Positions 6,814-13,884 of a stretch of DNA of 60,204 bases are shown here, in pieces (the first letter of the stretch is position 1; every line of letters starts with the position of its first letter). The notes below the pieces were generated by a model. It saw nothing but the letters and a program-made list of their open reading frames with translations. It was not told the DNA's origin and searched no databases. Source of the DNA: Candidatus Peribacteria bacterium RIFCSPHIGHO2_01_FULL_55_13 (GTDB lineage: Bacteria; Patescibacteriota; Gracilibacteria; Peribacterales; Peribacteraceae). The stretch covers positions 5,511 to 65,714 of the forward strand of contig MFXS01000040.1 of the NCBI GenBank assembly GCA_001788925.1, read 5' to 3'. The position numbers and the translations under genes are program-made.

Positions 6814-9183
6814 ATGACGAGTCGCCCGGACCCAAAGACCCTCCTCGGCAAACCCGTAACCGAAGTGCCGATGTCCGTGCAGCGGATTTTGGGCCAGTTG
6901 CCGGCTCCGAAAAGCATCTGGATCGGGCCCAAGGACGTCGCCAAGCTTTCCAAGGAAGATACGCAGGCCTACGAATCCGCGCAGACGATCATGCGGCATC
7001 TCTGCGTTCGTGCTCCCACTGCCCACGCTTCCGGACATCCGGGCGGTCCTCTCTCTGCATTCACATTCGCCTACTTCTTAAGCAAGCGTCGCGATCCGGG
7101 CGCGGATGAAGCATTGCGGTACAGCGCCGGCCATCTTTCACTTCTTGCCTACGGCCTTCAGTGGATGTTTGGACGCGAAGGAAAAGATAAAAGACTGCAA
7201 ACCCCCCAAAGCATCATCGATACGTTCCGAACGCCTTCAGGCCTCCCAGGCCACGTGGAAGCCGGCATCGGCGATATCCCGTTCGGCACCGGACCTCTCG
7301 GAAAGGGGGTCAGCAATGCTTTAGGAGTTGCCTATGGGCACCAATATTCGCGCAAATCGCAAATCGCAAATGGCAAATGGCCAATCCCGAAGGTCGACGT
7401 TCTCCTCGCTGACGGCGATTCTCAGGAAGGCCAGGTCATGGAAGCGTTCCGCCTTGCGGCGCATCTGAAGGTGGATAACCTCGTTGTCCACGGCGACTGG
7501 AATGACATCCAATTGAGCGGGCTTCCGAGCAAAACCGTCGCCGCAGACTTTGCAAGGATCGCGGAGGCTGCCGGCTGGCAAGTCATCGAAGTCCAGAACG
7601 GAAATGATCCCGCGCAGGTGATTGCGGCGCTCGATGCAGCGGACCAATGCATTGGCAAAGGCGCGCCGATTTTCATCTGCTACTACACGACCATGGGCCA
7701 CGGCATCACGATGATGGAGGAAGGGAGCAACACGGGAAAAAAGAACTTCCATGGCTCCCCTCTTTCGAAAGACGATGCGGCGGCAGTACTGAAGACACTT
7801 CCGGATTTTGAGGAAGCGATCAGCACCTATGAAAAATATCGGAAGGAAGAGAAGAAGAGGTACGAAATGCGGAATTCGGAATTCGGAATTCGGAATTCTG
7901 CCTTGGAATGGAATGTGAAGGCATTGGAGAAAAAGGGATATGCGCGTGCTATCACTTCCGAAAAAGGCGCAGCCCGGAAAGATTTCGGCGCGACGCATCT
8001 TCTGAACCTGATGAAAGCTGATCCGCGGATTGTCGTCCTCCATGCCGACCTCGCGGCATCCGGAGGATTTGATACAGTGGAGAAGTCTTTTCCGGACCGT
8101 GTGATCAATGTGGGGGTCGCCGAAGGCAACATGGCGATGATGGCGGCCGGGATGCGCCAAGCCGGATTACTTCCGGTCACCTATACCTTCGCAGCCTTCG
8201 GCACCAACGAAGCGCGCGCATCCGCGAGGCTCATCGATGTGAACTGCGGCCACACACGCTGCAGCGTGCTCCATGACTGCACCCATTCGGGCTTGAGCGT
8301 CGGCGAAGATGGCGAGACGCATCAGGAGCGCCACTACCTCAATATTCCATTTGATAACACGCAGGTCTGGAGCCTGGCCGACAGTAACCAGGCTGCTGCT
8401 GCTGCGGAAAAAGCAATGGAGCTGATCGCTGAAGGACACACGAACGTCTACGCCTTTTCGCCGCGCAGCAACCATCCGCAGATCCTCAAGCCAGACGGCT
8501 CCCCGTTCTACGGACCCGATTACATTTTTGACGGGAAGGCCGACATCGTTGCGGGCCACGGCGACCTGCGCGATACCGTCACTGTCATTGCCACGGGCAT
8601 CACGATCCATGCCGCCATTGCAGCTGCGGATCAATTGCAAATCGCAAATACAGAAATCGCCAATCATTCCATCCGCGTGCTGCATGTTGCCTCTGTCCGC
8701 CCGCTCGATGCCTCGGCAATTATCCAATCGGCGCTGGAAACCCGTCATTTGATCGTCGTTGAAGATCATTCCTCCGAAGGAGGGCTCGCGACCCAGGTGG
8801 CGGACGTGATCGCGGATTTCGCGCTTCCCTGCACGCTGCGGCGCCTGGGAGTAAACCGATACTACCCTTCCGCGACCGATACCGCACTCTTTCTCATGGC
8901 AGGACTGGACACGGACAGCATCATCGATGCGATCGAGGATGAAGTCCGCACTGAAATCGCCGGCGGCGAAGATGCGTTTGTCAGCGCCATCTACGAAATG
9001 ACCCATCATCTGAAAACCACGCGCTTTGCTGCAACAGCGCGCGCCTACGTGGAGCGACTTGCTGCGGATACCGGCTATCTGGATACCGTACGCGATGACT
9101 GGAAGAAGCGGTCCGTGAGTGGCGAAAAGCTTCCGGAAAATGAGCAACTCATTGAACGGTTGCAGGAAGCAGTACGTGAATAA
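6814..9183 (+). CDS. tkt: Transketolase with three repeat-derived insertions
   Basis: The 789-residue protein has the thiamine-diphosphate module with SGHPGG, the metal/TPP motif LADGDSQEG and its downstream Asn region. A pyrimidine module follows (HADLAASGG, VGVAEGNMAMMAAGM) and then the C-terminal domain. It transfers two-carbon units between sugar phosphates. It is long for a transketolase (about 620-670 is usual). Three segments are encoded by tandem near-repeats: residues 180-191 (7351-7385), 352-363 (7869-7902) and 607-617 (8632-8664). All keep the frame and lie between conserved blocks. The start is the first ATG upstream of a normal N-terminus. Confidence 0.94.
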   Translation: MTSRPDPKTLLGKPVTEVPMSVQRILGQLPAPKSIWIGPKDVAKLSKEDTQAYESAQTIMRHLCVRAPTAHASGHPGGPLSAFTFAYFLSKRRDPGADEALRYSAGHLSLLAYGLQWMFGREGKDKRLQTPQSIIDTFRTPSGLPGHVEAGIGDIPFGTGPLGKGVSNALGVAYGHQYSRKSQIANGKWPIPKVDVLLADGDSQEGQVMEAFRLAAHLKVDNLVVHGDWNDIQLSGLPSKTVAADFARIAEAAGWQVIEVQNGNDPAQVIAALDAADQCIGKGAPIFICYYTTMGHGITMMEEGSNTGKKNFHGSPLSKDDAAAVLKTLPDFEEAISTYEKYRKEEKKRYEMRNSEFGIRNSALEWNVKALEKKGYARAITSEKGAARKDFGATHLLNLMKADPRIVVLHADLAASGGFDTVEKSFPDRVINVGVAEGNMAMMAAGMRQAGLLPVTYTFAAFGTNEARASARLIDVNCGHTRCSVLHDCTHSGLSVGEDGETHQERHYLNIPFDNTQVWSLADSNQAAAAAEKAMELIAEGHTNVYAFSPRSNHPQILKPDGSPFYGPDYIFDGKADIVAGHGDLRDTVTVIATGITIHAAIAAADQLQIANTEIANHSIRVLHVASVRPLDASAIIQSALETRHLIVVEDHSSEGGLATQVADVIADFALPCTLRRLGVNRYYPSATDTALFLMAGLDTDSIIDAIEDEVRTEIAGGEDAFVSAIYEMTHHLKTTRFAATARAYVERLAADTGYLDTVRDDWKKRSVSGEKLPENEQLIERLQEAVRE
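7351..7385 (+). repeat. In-frame CGCAAAT near-repeat inside tkt
   Basis: CGCAAAT words repeat and end in AAATGGCCAAT. The same words form the 18-bp hairpin at 21699-21749. The segment sits just before the conserved VDVLLADGDSQEG motif. Confidence 0.75.
7869..7902 (+). repeat. In-frame GGAATTC tandem repeat inside tkt
   Basis: Four tandem GGAATTC units encode a short Asn/Ser/Phe-containing loop after a Lys/Glu-rich helix. The unit is self-complementary and differs from the other repeats of this gene. Confidence 0.8.
8632..8664 (+). repeat. In-frame CAAATCG near-repeat inside tkt
   Basis: CAATTGCAAATCGCAAATACAGAAATCGCCAAT is a degenerate version of the 7351 and 21685 words. It encodes residues 607-617. 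Confidence 0.6.
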
Positions 9184-9227
9184 TCATCACAAAAGCCGTA
9201 CGCCGCTCAATGGAATACAATAACCAG

Positions 9228-9249
9228 CAGCACCCCTCCGTGGGTGCTG
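9228..9249 (+). terminator. Hairpin after tkt
   Basis: CAGCACCC (9228-9235) pairs with GGGTGCTG (9242-9249) around a six-base loop. A U-tract is lacking, so termination strength is uncertain. Confidence 0.45.
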
Positions 9250-9278
9250 TGCCCCGGGCGCGGCGATATCATTTTTGC

Positions 9279-9290
9279 TATGATTGTTCT
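9279..9290 (+). promoter_or_regulatory. -10 box of tRNA-Ser
   Basis: TATGAT (9279-9284) is followed by six bases and then the mature tRNA 5' end at 9291. The spacing predicts a transcript with little or no 5' leader. Confidence 0.45.
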
Positions 9291-9380
9291 GGAAGCGTGC
9301 CAGAGTGGTCGATCGGGCCTGACTTGAAATCAGGTAGACCCGCAAGGGTCTCAGAGGTTCGAATCCTCTCGCTTCCGCCA
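9291..9380 (+). tRNA. tRNA-Ser (anticodon TGA)
   Basis: The acceptor stem GGAAGCG pairs with CGCTTCC (9370-9376). Discriminator G and an encoded CCA end the gene. The anticodon arm CCTGA-CTTGAAA-TCAGG places TGA at 9325-9327. A long variable arm (class II) and GGTTCGAATCC in the T arm are visible. Confidence 0.97.
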
Positions 9381-9400
9381 TACACCAAAGCGGCATTCGC

Positions 9401-9412
9401 TATACTGCAGCA
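9401..9412 (+). promoter_or_regulatory. Leaderless-type -10 box for the methyltransferase gene
   Basis: TATACT (9401-9406), six bases, then ATG at 9413. The box lies between the tRNA end and the gene, so the gene need not depend on tRNA transcription. Confidence 0.55.
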
Positions 9413-9961
9413 ATGCTTGAAGCTGTACTCATAGCGCTGTCCCTTTCTGTTATCCAATGGTGGTCTTCACCGTGGTCCTACGCTATCGCAGGCATCTTGC
9501 TGCTGCTCTGCCTTCCGGGAGTGCTGGTGATGCGGGGGGCCGCGCCCTTTGTCACGACTCCCAAAAAAACCGTACGTGCCATGATCGCTCTCGCGGCGAT
9601 ACGCCCCGGAGAAATCGTCATGGATCTCGGCTGCGGTGATGGAAGACTCGTCTTCGCAGCTGCGAAGAAGGGAGCCATTGCAACAGGCTTTGAAATGTCC
9701 GTACCGGCATATCTGATCGCAAAGATCCGCTCCTTTTTCCATCCGCAGTGCAGCATCCGTTTCGGGAATCTCTGGCATCAGCAGTACAGTCATGCCGATG
9801 TGCTTTTCTGTTATTTTCTGAAAGATACCATGCAGGATTTCAAAACACACATCTGGTCGACACTGAAGCCCGGCTGCAGGGTGGTGTCGCATGCATTCAC
9901 CATGAACGATGTGCAACCACAGCAGCGAACCGAATCTGCAGTGATGTATGTGAAACCGTAA
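9413..9961 (+). CDS. Membrane-anchored SAM-dependent methyltransferase
   Basis: The 182-residue protein has an N-terminal hydrophobic region (two helices within residues 1-45). A class I methyltransferase core follows, with the SAM motif MDLGCGDGRL near residue 70. FEMSVPAYLIAK is consistent with the acidic end of strand 2, and CYFLKDTM matches a later strand. It resembles small membrane-linked lysine methyltransferases of the FAM173 type, but the substrate cannot be named. It lies directly after tRNA-Ser. Confidence 0.82.
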   Translation: MLEAVLIALSLSVIQWWSSPWSYAIAGILLLLCLPGVLVMRGAAPFVTTPKKTVRAMIALAAIRPGEIVMDLGCGDGRLVFAAAKKGAIATGFEMSVPAYLIAKIRSFFHPQCSIRFGNLWHQQYSHADVLFCYFLKDTMQDFKTHIWSTLKPGCRVVSHAFTMNDVQPQQRTESAVMYVKP

Positions 9962-10058
9962 CACTCTGTTCTTTCCCCCTGCTTCGGGAATATGTTACGC
10001 AAATAGAATAGCGCAATTTGTGCATTCATCGGGCATTTGATAGGATTCCGTACTGTTC

Positions 10059-11096
10059 ATGCTGCGAGGGCACAAGACATCGGCGATGACGGTAGGGTTC
10101 TTCACTCTGGGGACGCTCTTCACGCTTCCGGGTCTTGCATACGCGCAATCATTTACAGACGTACCGGCGGACCACCCGGTGTACGCCGCTGCAGAGTTCT
10201 TGAAAGCAAAAGGCATCATTGCGGGATACGCGGACGGCACCTTCAAGCCCGATAAGGGCGTCATCCGCGCCGAGGCAATCAAGATCATCATCGCGCCGCT
10301 CACGGATCCCGTAGAGGTCGCGAAGGTGCTTTCGTCGCCGTACTCCGACGTGAAACCTGCCGACTGGTTCATCGGGTACGTGGAGGTCGCGCGGCAAAAT
10401 GCGATTATCGACGGACCTCCGAATAAAACCGCGTTCAACGGAGGCAGCCCCGTCCTCAAGGCCGAATTCATCAAGATGCTCGAGGTCGCCAACGGCGCAA
10501 ATCCGCTCGAGACCTTAAGTGAAATCCGCCTCCCCCTTTCTCCCGACGTCGCAGACCCCGAGCAGTGGTTCTATCCCTATATGCGCTACGCCATCGCTTC
10601 GTCGATGACGATGATCGGCGGCGACGGAATGCTCCACCCCGACCGCCAGCTCACGCGCGGCGACTGTGCGCTCATTCTCCACCGCTACCTTATGTACAAG
10701 GAGGGCCGCCGCACACAGGCACTGCTTTCGGAAGCCGAAAACGAGATCATCATCATTCTCGGAGCACTGGAGGGAAATGACATCGTCAACGCAGAACTCG
10801 CATCCGCCCGCGGTCTCCTTGCAGCCCGTGGTGCTCACCTGAGCAAGCCCGACGAACCCATCGTCCAGGGCGCCCTCAAGATCTCCGAAGCGTTCCGCGC
10901 GCTGGTCCGCGCCTACCGCAGCGGCCTTTCGCAGGATTACGAGTCGGTCGCCAAGCTCGCCGGAGACGCCTGGAACCTCTCCGCCAGAGCCAAAGAACTC
11001 GCCCCGAACCTCGCCGGCATCGCCGATCAGGTCCAGAAGATTGCCAAGGGAATGGCGGATAGCGCCCGGCAATTGATGGAGCAGCCGGCGCAATAA
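10059..11096 (+). CDS. S-layer homology (SLH) domain surface protein
   Basis: The 345-residue protein has a signal peptide ending near AYAQ (residue 29). Three SLH-type units follow, recognisable by FTDVPADHPVYAAAEFLKAKGII, GYADGTFKPDKGVIRAEAIKII and a third unit ending in HPDRQLTRGDCALILHRYL. The rest is helical. SLH units bind cell-wall-linked polymer, so this is probably a cell-envelope protein. A second SLH protein lies at 37388. A TAGGAT box lies 12 bases before the ATG. Confidence 0.88.
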   Translation: MLRGHKTSAMTVGFFTLGTLFTLPGLAYAQSFTDVPADHPVYAAAEFLKAKGIIAGYADGTFKPDKGVIRAEAIKIIIAPLTDPVEVAKVLSSPYSDVKPADWFIGYVEVARQNAIIDGPPNKTAFNGGSPVLKAEFIKMLEVANGANPLETLSEIRLPLSPDVADPEQWFYPYMRYAIASSMTMIGGDGMLHPDRQLTRGDCALILHRYLMYKEGRRTQALLSEAENEIIIILGALEGNDIVNAELASARGLLAARGAHLSKPDEPIVQGALKISEAFRALVRAYRSGLSQDYESVAKLAGDAWNLSARAKELAPNLAGIADQVQKIAKGMADSARQLMEQPAQ

Positions 11097-11165
11097 GTGC
11101 AAAGCGCATACAGCAAAAAGGATAAACCGAGTGCTCTTTCTCCTTTTTGCTTTATGCTTTATGCA
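11097..11165 (+). repeat. Near-repeat hairpin (AGCAAAAAGGA / TCCTTTTTGCT), family of 40041 and 34639
   Basis: AGCAAAAAGGA (11112-11122) pairs perfectly with TCCTTTTTGCT (11141-11151). The flank TTTATGCTTTATGCATTC is shared with the elements at 34639-34703 and 40041-40100. It may act as the terminator of the SLH gene. Its right arm overlaps the predicted start of the riboflavin kinase gene. Confidence 0.75.
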
Positions 11166-11548
11166 TTCTCTTCCAGGCACATGTCATCCCCGGCTCCGGC
11201 CTTGCCAAAAAGCAGCGCGTCCCTACGCTGAATCTTTCCCTTGGTGATGTTCCCACTGATCTCGCAGAAGGCATCTACGCATGTCGTGTTTCATTCGAGC
11301 AACCCAGCCAACCAGCCAACCAGCAAACCCATAACGCCGTCATGCACTTCGGTCCTCGCCCCGTTCATGATCTCCCCCGTTCGTGCGAAGTACATCTCCT
11401 GGATCAGACAGTGGATGCTCCTCCAATATCCATCGACGTAGAGATTATTGAGCGCATTCGAGATGTTCGAAGTTTTGAGAATGCCGAGGCGCTAAAGGCC
11501 GCAATTGAGAGCGATATCGCACAGGCCCGTGCTATCCTGAATTGCTAA
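11147..11548 (+). CDS. Riboflavin kinase domain protein (stand-alone RibF C-terminal domain)
   Basis: The residues GSGLAKKQRVPTLNLSLG, then GIYACRV, VMHFGPRPVHD and CEVHLLD, match the flavokinase domain of RibF, with the PTxN motif as PTLN. It should phosphorylate riboflavin to FMN. The FAD-synthetase half of a bifunctional RibF is absent. No ATG exists in frame. The frame opens with TTG at 11147 inside a hairpin arm, so the true start may be this TTG or another near-cognate codon before HVIPGSG. Residues 52-62 are encoded by a CCAGCCAA near-repeat. Confidence 0.75.
   Translation: MLYALCILFQAHVIPGSGLAKKQRVPTLNLSLGDVPTDLAEGIYACRVSFEQPSQPANQQTHNAVMHFGPRPVHDLPRSCEVHLLDQTVDAPPISIDVEIIERIRDVRSFENAEALKAAIESDIAQARAILNC
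11300..11332 (+). repeat. In-frame CCAGCCAA near-repeat inside the riboflavin kinase gene
   Basis: CAACCCAGCCAACCAGCCAACCAGCAAACCC encodes a Gln/Pro/Asn-rich loop between two conserved strands. Confidence 0.65.
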
Positions 11549-11576
11549 TTGCTCATTCCTCATTGCTAATTTTTCT
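11540..11576 (+). repeat. ATTGCTAATTGCTCATT near-repeat between the riboflavin kinase and MurE-like genes
   Basis: These are the same words as at 2024-2131 and 27681-27718. The repeat spans the end of the riboflavin kinase frame, including its stop, and runs up to the next gene. Confidence 0.65.
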
Positions 11577-11582
11577 CTCGAC

Positions 11583-12893
11583 ATGATCGGCACGCTGAAA
11601 TCTCTCATCGGCCAGCGCAGCTCAATTCGTCTTGGCTACCACGCCCTCAAAGCTTTCGTCGCAGCCCTGCGCTACGGGTTTCCCGCACGATCCTTGAAAG
11701 TGATCGGTATCACGGGGACAGACGGAAAAACGACAACTGCCTCGATGGTCGCGCACATTCTCAGTAAAAGTGGTCGTAAAACAGGCATTGCCTCCACGGC
11801 ATTTTTTGATGATGGCACGGGAGCGAAAGAAAATCCCTCACACCTCACATCCATCAGCCCATTCGTGCTTCAGAAACTTCTCCGGACGATGATCCGAAAC
11901 GGCTGCACCCATGCAGTGCTCGAGGCCTCCAGCCACGGACTCGTCCAACACCGTCTCGACTGGACGTTCCCGGATGTTGCTGCGGTCACAAATACCGCCC
12001 TCGAACACCTCGACTACCACGGCACGATGGAGCAGTACCGCAGGGACAAAGGAAAGTTATTTGAAATGCTTCACGGAAAGGGGACGAAAGTTCTCAATGC
12101 GAACGATGAAACCTACGCTCTGTATTCCGCAATTCCCTCCAGCAACACTCTTGTATGGAGTCCAACCCACCAAACCCAAAAAACCCACCCAACCCAAGAA
12201 ACCCATCTCTGGCTTTCTGATATTCATTCCACCGCAACTTCCAGTGAAGCAGCCGTCCATCTGCAATCTGCAATCTGCAATCTGCAACTTTGCATTCCGG
12301 GAACATACAACTTGGAAAACGCCCTCTGCGCCACCAGCATCTGCCTTGCTCTGGGCATTCCCGTGGAGAAATCCGTCAATGCATTGAAGAACTTCTCCGG
12401 CATCCCCGGCCGCCTCGAGAGAATCGACTGCGGTCAGCCGTTCTCCGCATACGTCGATTTCTCCGTCTCTCCGCAATCGTATGAGAAGGCACTGGAAACA
12501 TTACGAAGCATTGTCGGTGATAGCGGCCGCGTAATGGTGATGTGTAGCAGCTGTGGCAACCGCATGCGGGAGAAACGGCCGCAGATCGGCGCAATCTGTT
12601 CAAAACTTGCGGATGTCGTCATCGCGACAGAGGATGAAACATACGGCGAAGATCCGCATGCCGTCCTCGATGAAGTCTGGGCGGGTATCGATCAGAAAGC
12701 CTGTGAAGCTCACAAAATCTTCGACCGCCGCGACGCTATCCGCTTCGCGCTTACAGAAGCCAAGCCCGGTGATGCCGTTGTCTTCTGCGGCATGGGGCCA
12801 TTCACGACGATGACAAAGCTCGAGGGACGCATCCCGTGGGATGAGAGGAAGATTGTGCGGGAGGAATTGAGGAAATTGGGGTACCACAAATAA
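11583..12893 (+). CDS. MurE-like Mur ligase lacking the N-terminal substrate domain
   Basis: The 436-residue protein carries the Mur ligase P-loop GITGTDGKTTT (K49), EASSHGL, VTNTALEHLDYHG, GTYNLENALCA and GIPGRLERI. It ends with IPWDERKIVREEL, as MurE does. The family adds an amino acid to UDP-MurNAc peptides using ATP. It starts only about 40 residues before the P-loop, so the usual MurE N-terminal domain is missing. The motif usually seen as GCGGDRD is SSCGNR here, so the substrate may differ. Residues 194-208 and 226-236 come from near-repeats. Confidence 0.82.
   Translation: MIGTLKSLIGQRSSIRLGYHALKAFVAALRYGFPARSLKVIGITGTDGKTTTASMVAHILSKSGRKTGIASTAFFDDGTGAKENPSHLTSISPFVLQKLLRTMIRNGCTHAVLEASSHGLVQHRLDWTFPDVAAVTNTALEHLDYHGTMEQYRRDKGKLFEMLHGKGTKVLNANDETYALYSAIPSSNTLVWSPTHQTQKTHPTQETHLWLSDIHSTATSSEAAVHLQSAICNLQLCIPGTYNLENALCATSICLALGIPVEKSVNALKNFSGIPGRLERIDCGQPFSAYVDFSVSPQSYEKALETLRSIVGDSGRVMVMCSSCGNRMREKRPQIGAICSKLADVVIATEDETYGEDPHAVLDEVWAGIDQKACEAHKIFDRRDAIRFALTEAKPGDAVVFCGMGPFTTMTKLEGRIPWDERKIVREELRKLGYHK
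12162..12206 (+). repeat. In-frame AACCCA near-repeat inside the MurE-like gene
   Basis: Repeated CCAACCCA/AAACCCA words encode a Thr/Gln/His-rich stretch (residues 194-208) between conserved ligase blocks. Confidence 0.7.
12258..12290 (+). repeat. In-frame ATCTGCA near-repeat inside the MurE-like gene
   Basis: ATCTGCA is repeated four times in tandem and encodes residues 226-236, just before the conserved PGTYNLENAL motif. Confidence 0.75.
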
Positions 12894-12925
12894 ACAGGCG
12901 CTTCGTCAGAGACAAAGCGCCTGTT
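12893..12925. terminator. Bidirectional terminator hairpin
   Basis: AACAGGCGCTT (12893-12903) pairs with AAGCGCCTGTT (12915-12925), an 11-bp perfect stem between convergent genes. Confidence 0.8.
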
Positions 12926-12931
12926 CGTCTT

Positions 12932-13126
12932 TCATTCCTCTCGTAGCCAGCGGCGACAGTTTCGATCCTGCCGCCAGAGGAATAGTCCGAACAGTGCGAT
13001 GATCAGAATGTAGATGACAATGATCACCGGCGGGAAGCCGGTACTATCAAGCATCCACTCAATCCAATCACCGTCTGCAGGGCGATGTGTCAATGTGTCC
13101 CACCAAGAACGCAATGACATTTCCAT
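12932..13126 (-). CDS. Small single-span membrane protein, 64 aa
   Basis: The protein has an N-terminal region rich in Trp and Asp, one hydrophobic helix (residues 31-50) and an Arg-rich tail (WRQDRNCRRWLREE). This charge pattern places the C-terminus in the cytoplasm. A GGAGG Shine-Dalgarno lies about seven bases before the ATG, which supports a real gene. No family is recognised. Confidence 0.7.
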   Translation of the reverse strand: MEMSLRSWWDTLTHRPADGDWIEWMLDSTGFPPVIIVIYILIIALFGLFLWRQDRNCRRWLREE

Positions 13127-13291
13127 AGTCTCTCCTCCATGAAAGACAACGAAGTCCCCAGACCAACGGCCCCGCCGTCGAATGTCTGAAGACAGTCATT
13201 GCCTCGCTTCCTGTACAGTTAAGAAAGGATCAATCGGGTTATGTGATAATGACACTATTATTTTTTATTGTCAATCTCTAAGGACAGCTCT

Positions 13292-13849
13292 ATGGAGCCA
13301 AAATCTGTCACCGCAGGCATAGATGAAGCAGGCCGCGGCCCCTTGGCCGGCCCCGTGGTTGCAGCAGCCTGCATTCTTCCTACGCTCAAGCGTTTTCCGC
13401 GCTTCATCTGCGACAGCAAAGCCCTCGATGAAGACGCCCGGGAAGAAGCCTACGGATGGATCACGAAGCACTGCATCATCGGTGTGGGACTTTCGGGTTC
13501 ACGCTACGTCGATGAACGCGGAATCCTCGCCGCCACCGAACGCGCGATGCAGCAGGCCGTTGCGATGCTCGCACACACGGTGAAGCCCACGCACCTGCTT
13601 GTGGATGGCCGCGACAAGTTCTGGTTCGATTACCCGCACACCTCGATCATCGATGGCGACGCATTGGAGAAATGCATCTCAGCCGCTTCCATCGTCGCAA
13701 AAGTCAGCCGTGACCACATGATGCGACAGATGGACCTGCAATTCCCCGGCTACGGTTTTGCGCAGCACAAGGGATATGGGACGGAAATGCATTACGCGAT
13801 GATCAGGAAATTAGGGATGTGTGGGATACATCGGAGGAGTTATTTATAG
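13292..13849 (+). CDS. rnhB: Ribonuclease HII
   Basis: From this ATG the protein has 185 residues. It begins with the RNase HII signature GIDEAGRGPLAGPVVAA, which holds the catalytic Asp-Glu pair, and continues with LLVDGRD and AKVSRDHMM carrying the further acidic residues. It removes RNA from RNA-DNA hybrids and misincorporated ribonucleotides. An in-frame TTG at 13268 exists, but AAGGA about seven bases before 13292 decides for the ATG. Upstream, TGTGATAAT near 13240 looks like an extended -10. Confidence 0.95.
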   Translation: MEPKSVTAGIDEAGRGPLAGPVVAAACILPTLKRFPRFICDSKALDEDAREEAYGWITKHCIIGVGLSGSRYVDERGILAATERAMQQAVAMLAHTVKPTHLLVDGRDKFWFDYPHTSIIDGDALEKCISAASIVAKVSRDHMMRQMDLQFPGYGFAQHKGYGTEMHYAMIRKLGMCGIHRRSYL

Positions 13850-13884
13850 GTACGAAGTTTGAGATAGATCTTTAAAAAATAAAT

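Noticed and set aside
8167-9147. 326-codon minus-strand open frame opposite tkt
   Set aside because: It is antisense to conserved transketolase sequence with no protein-like features.
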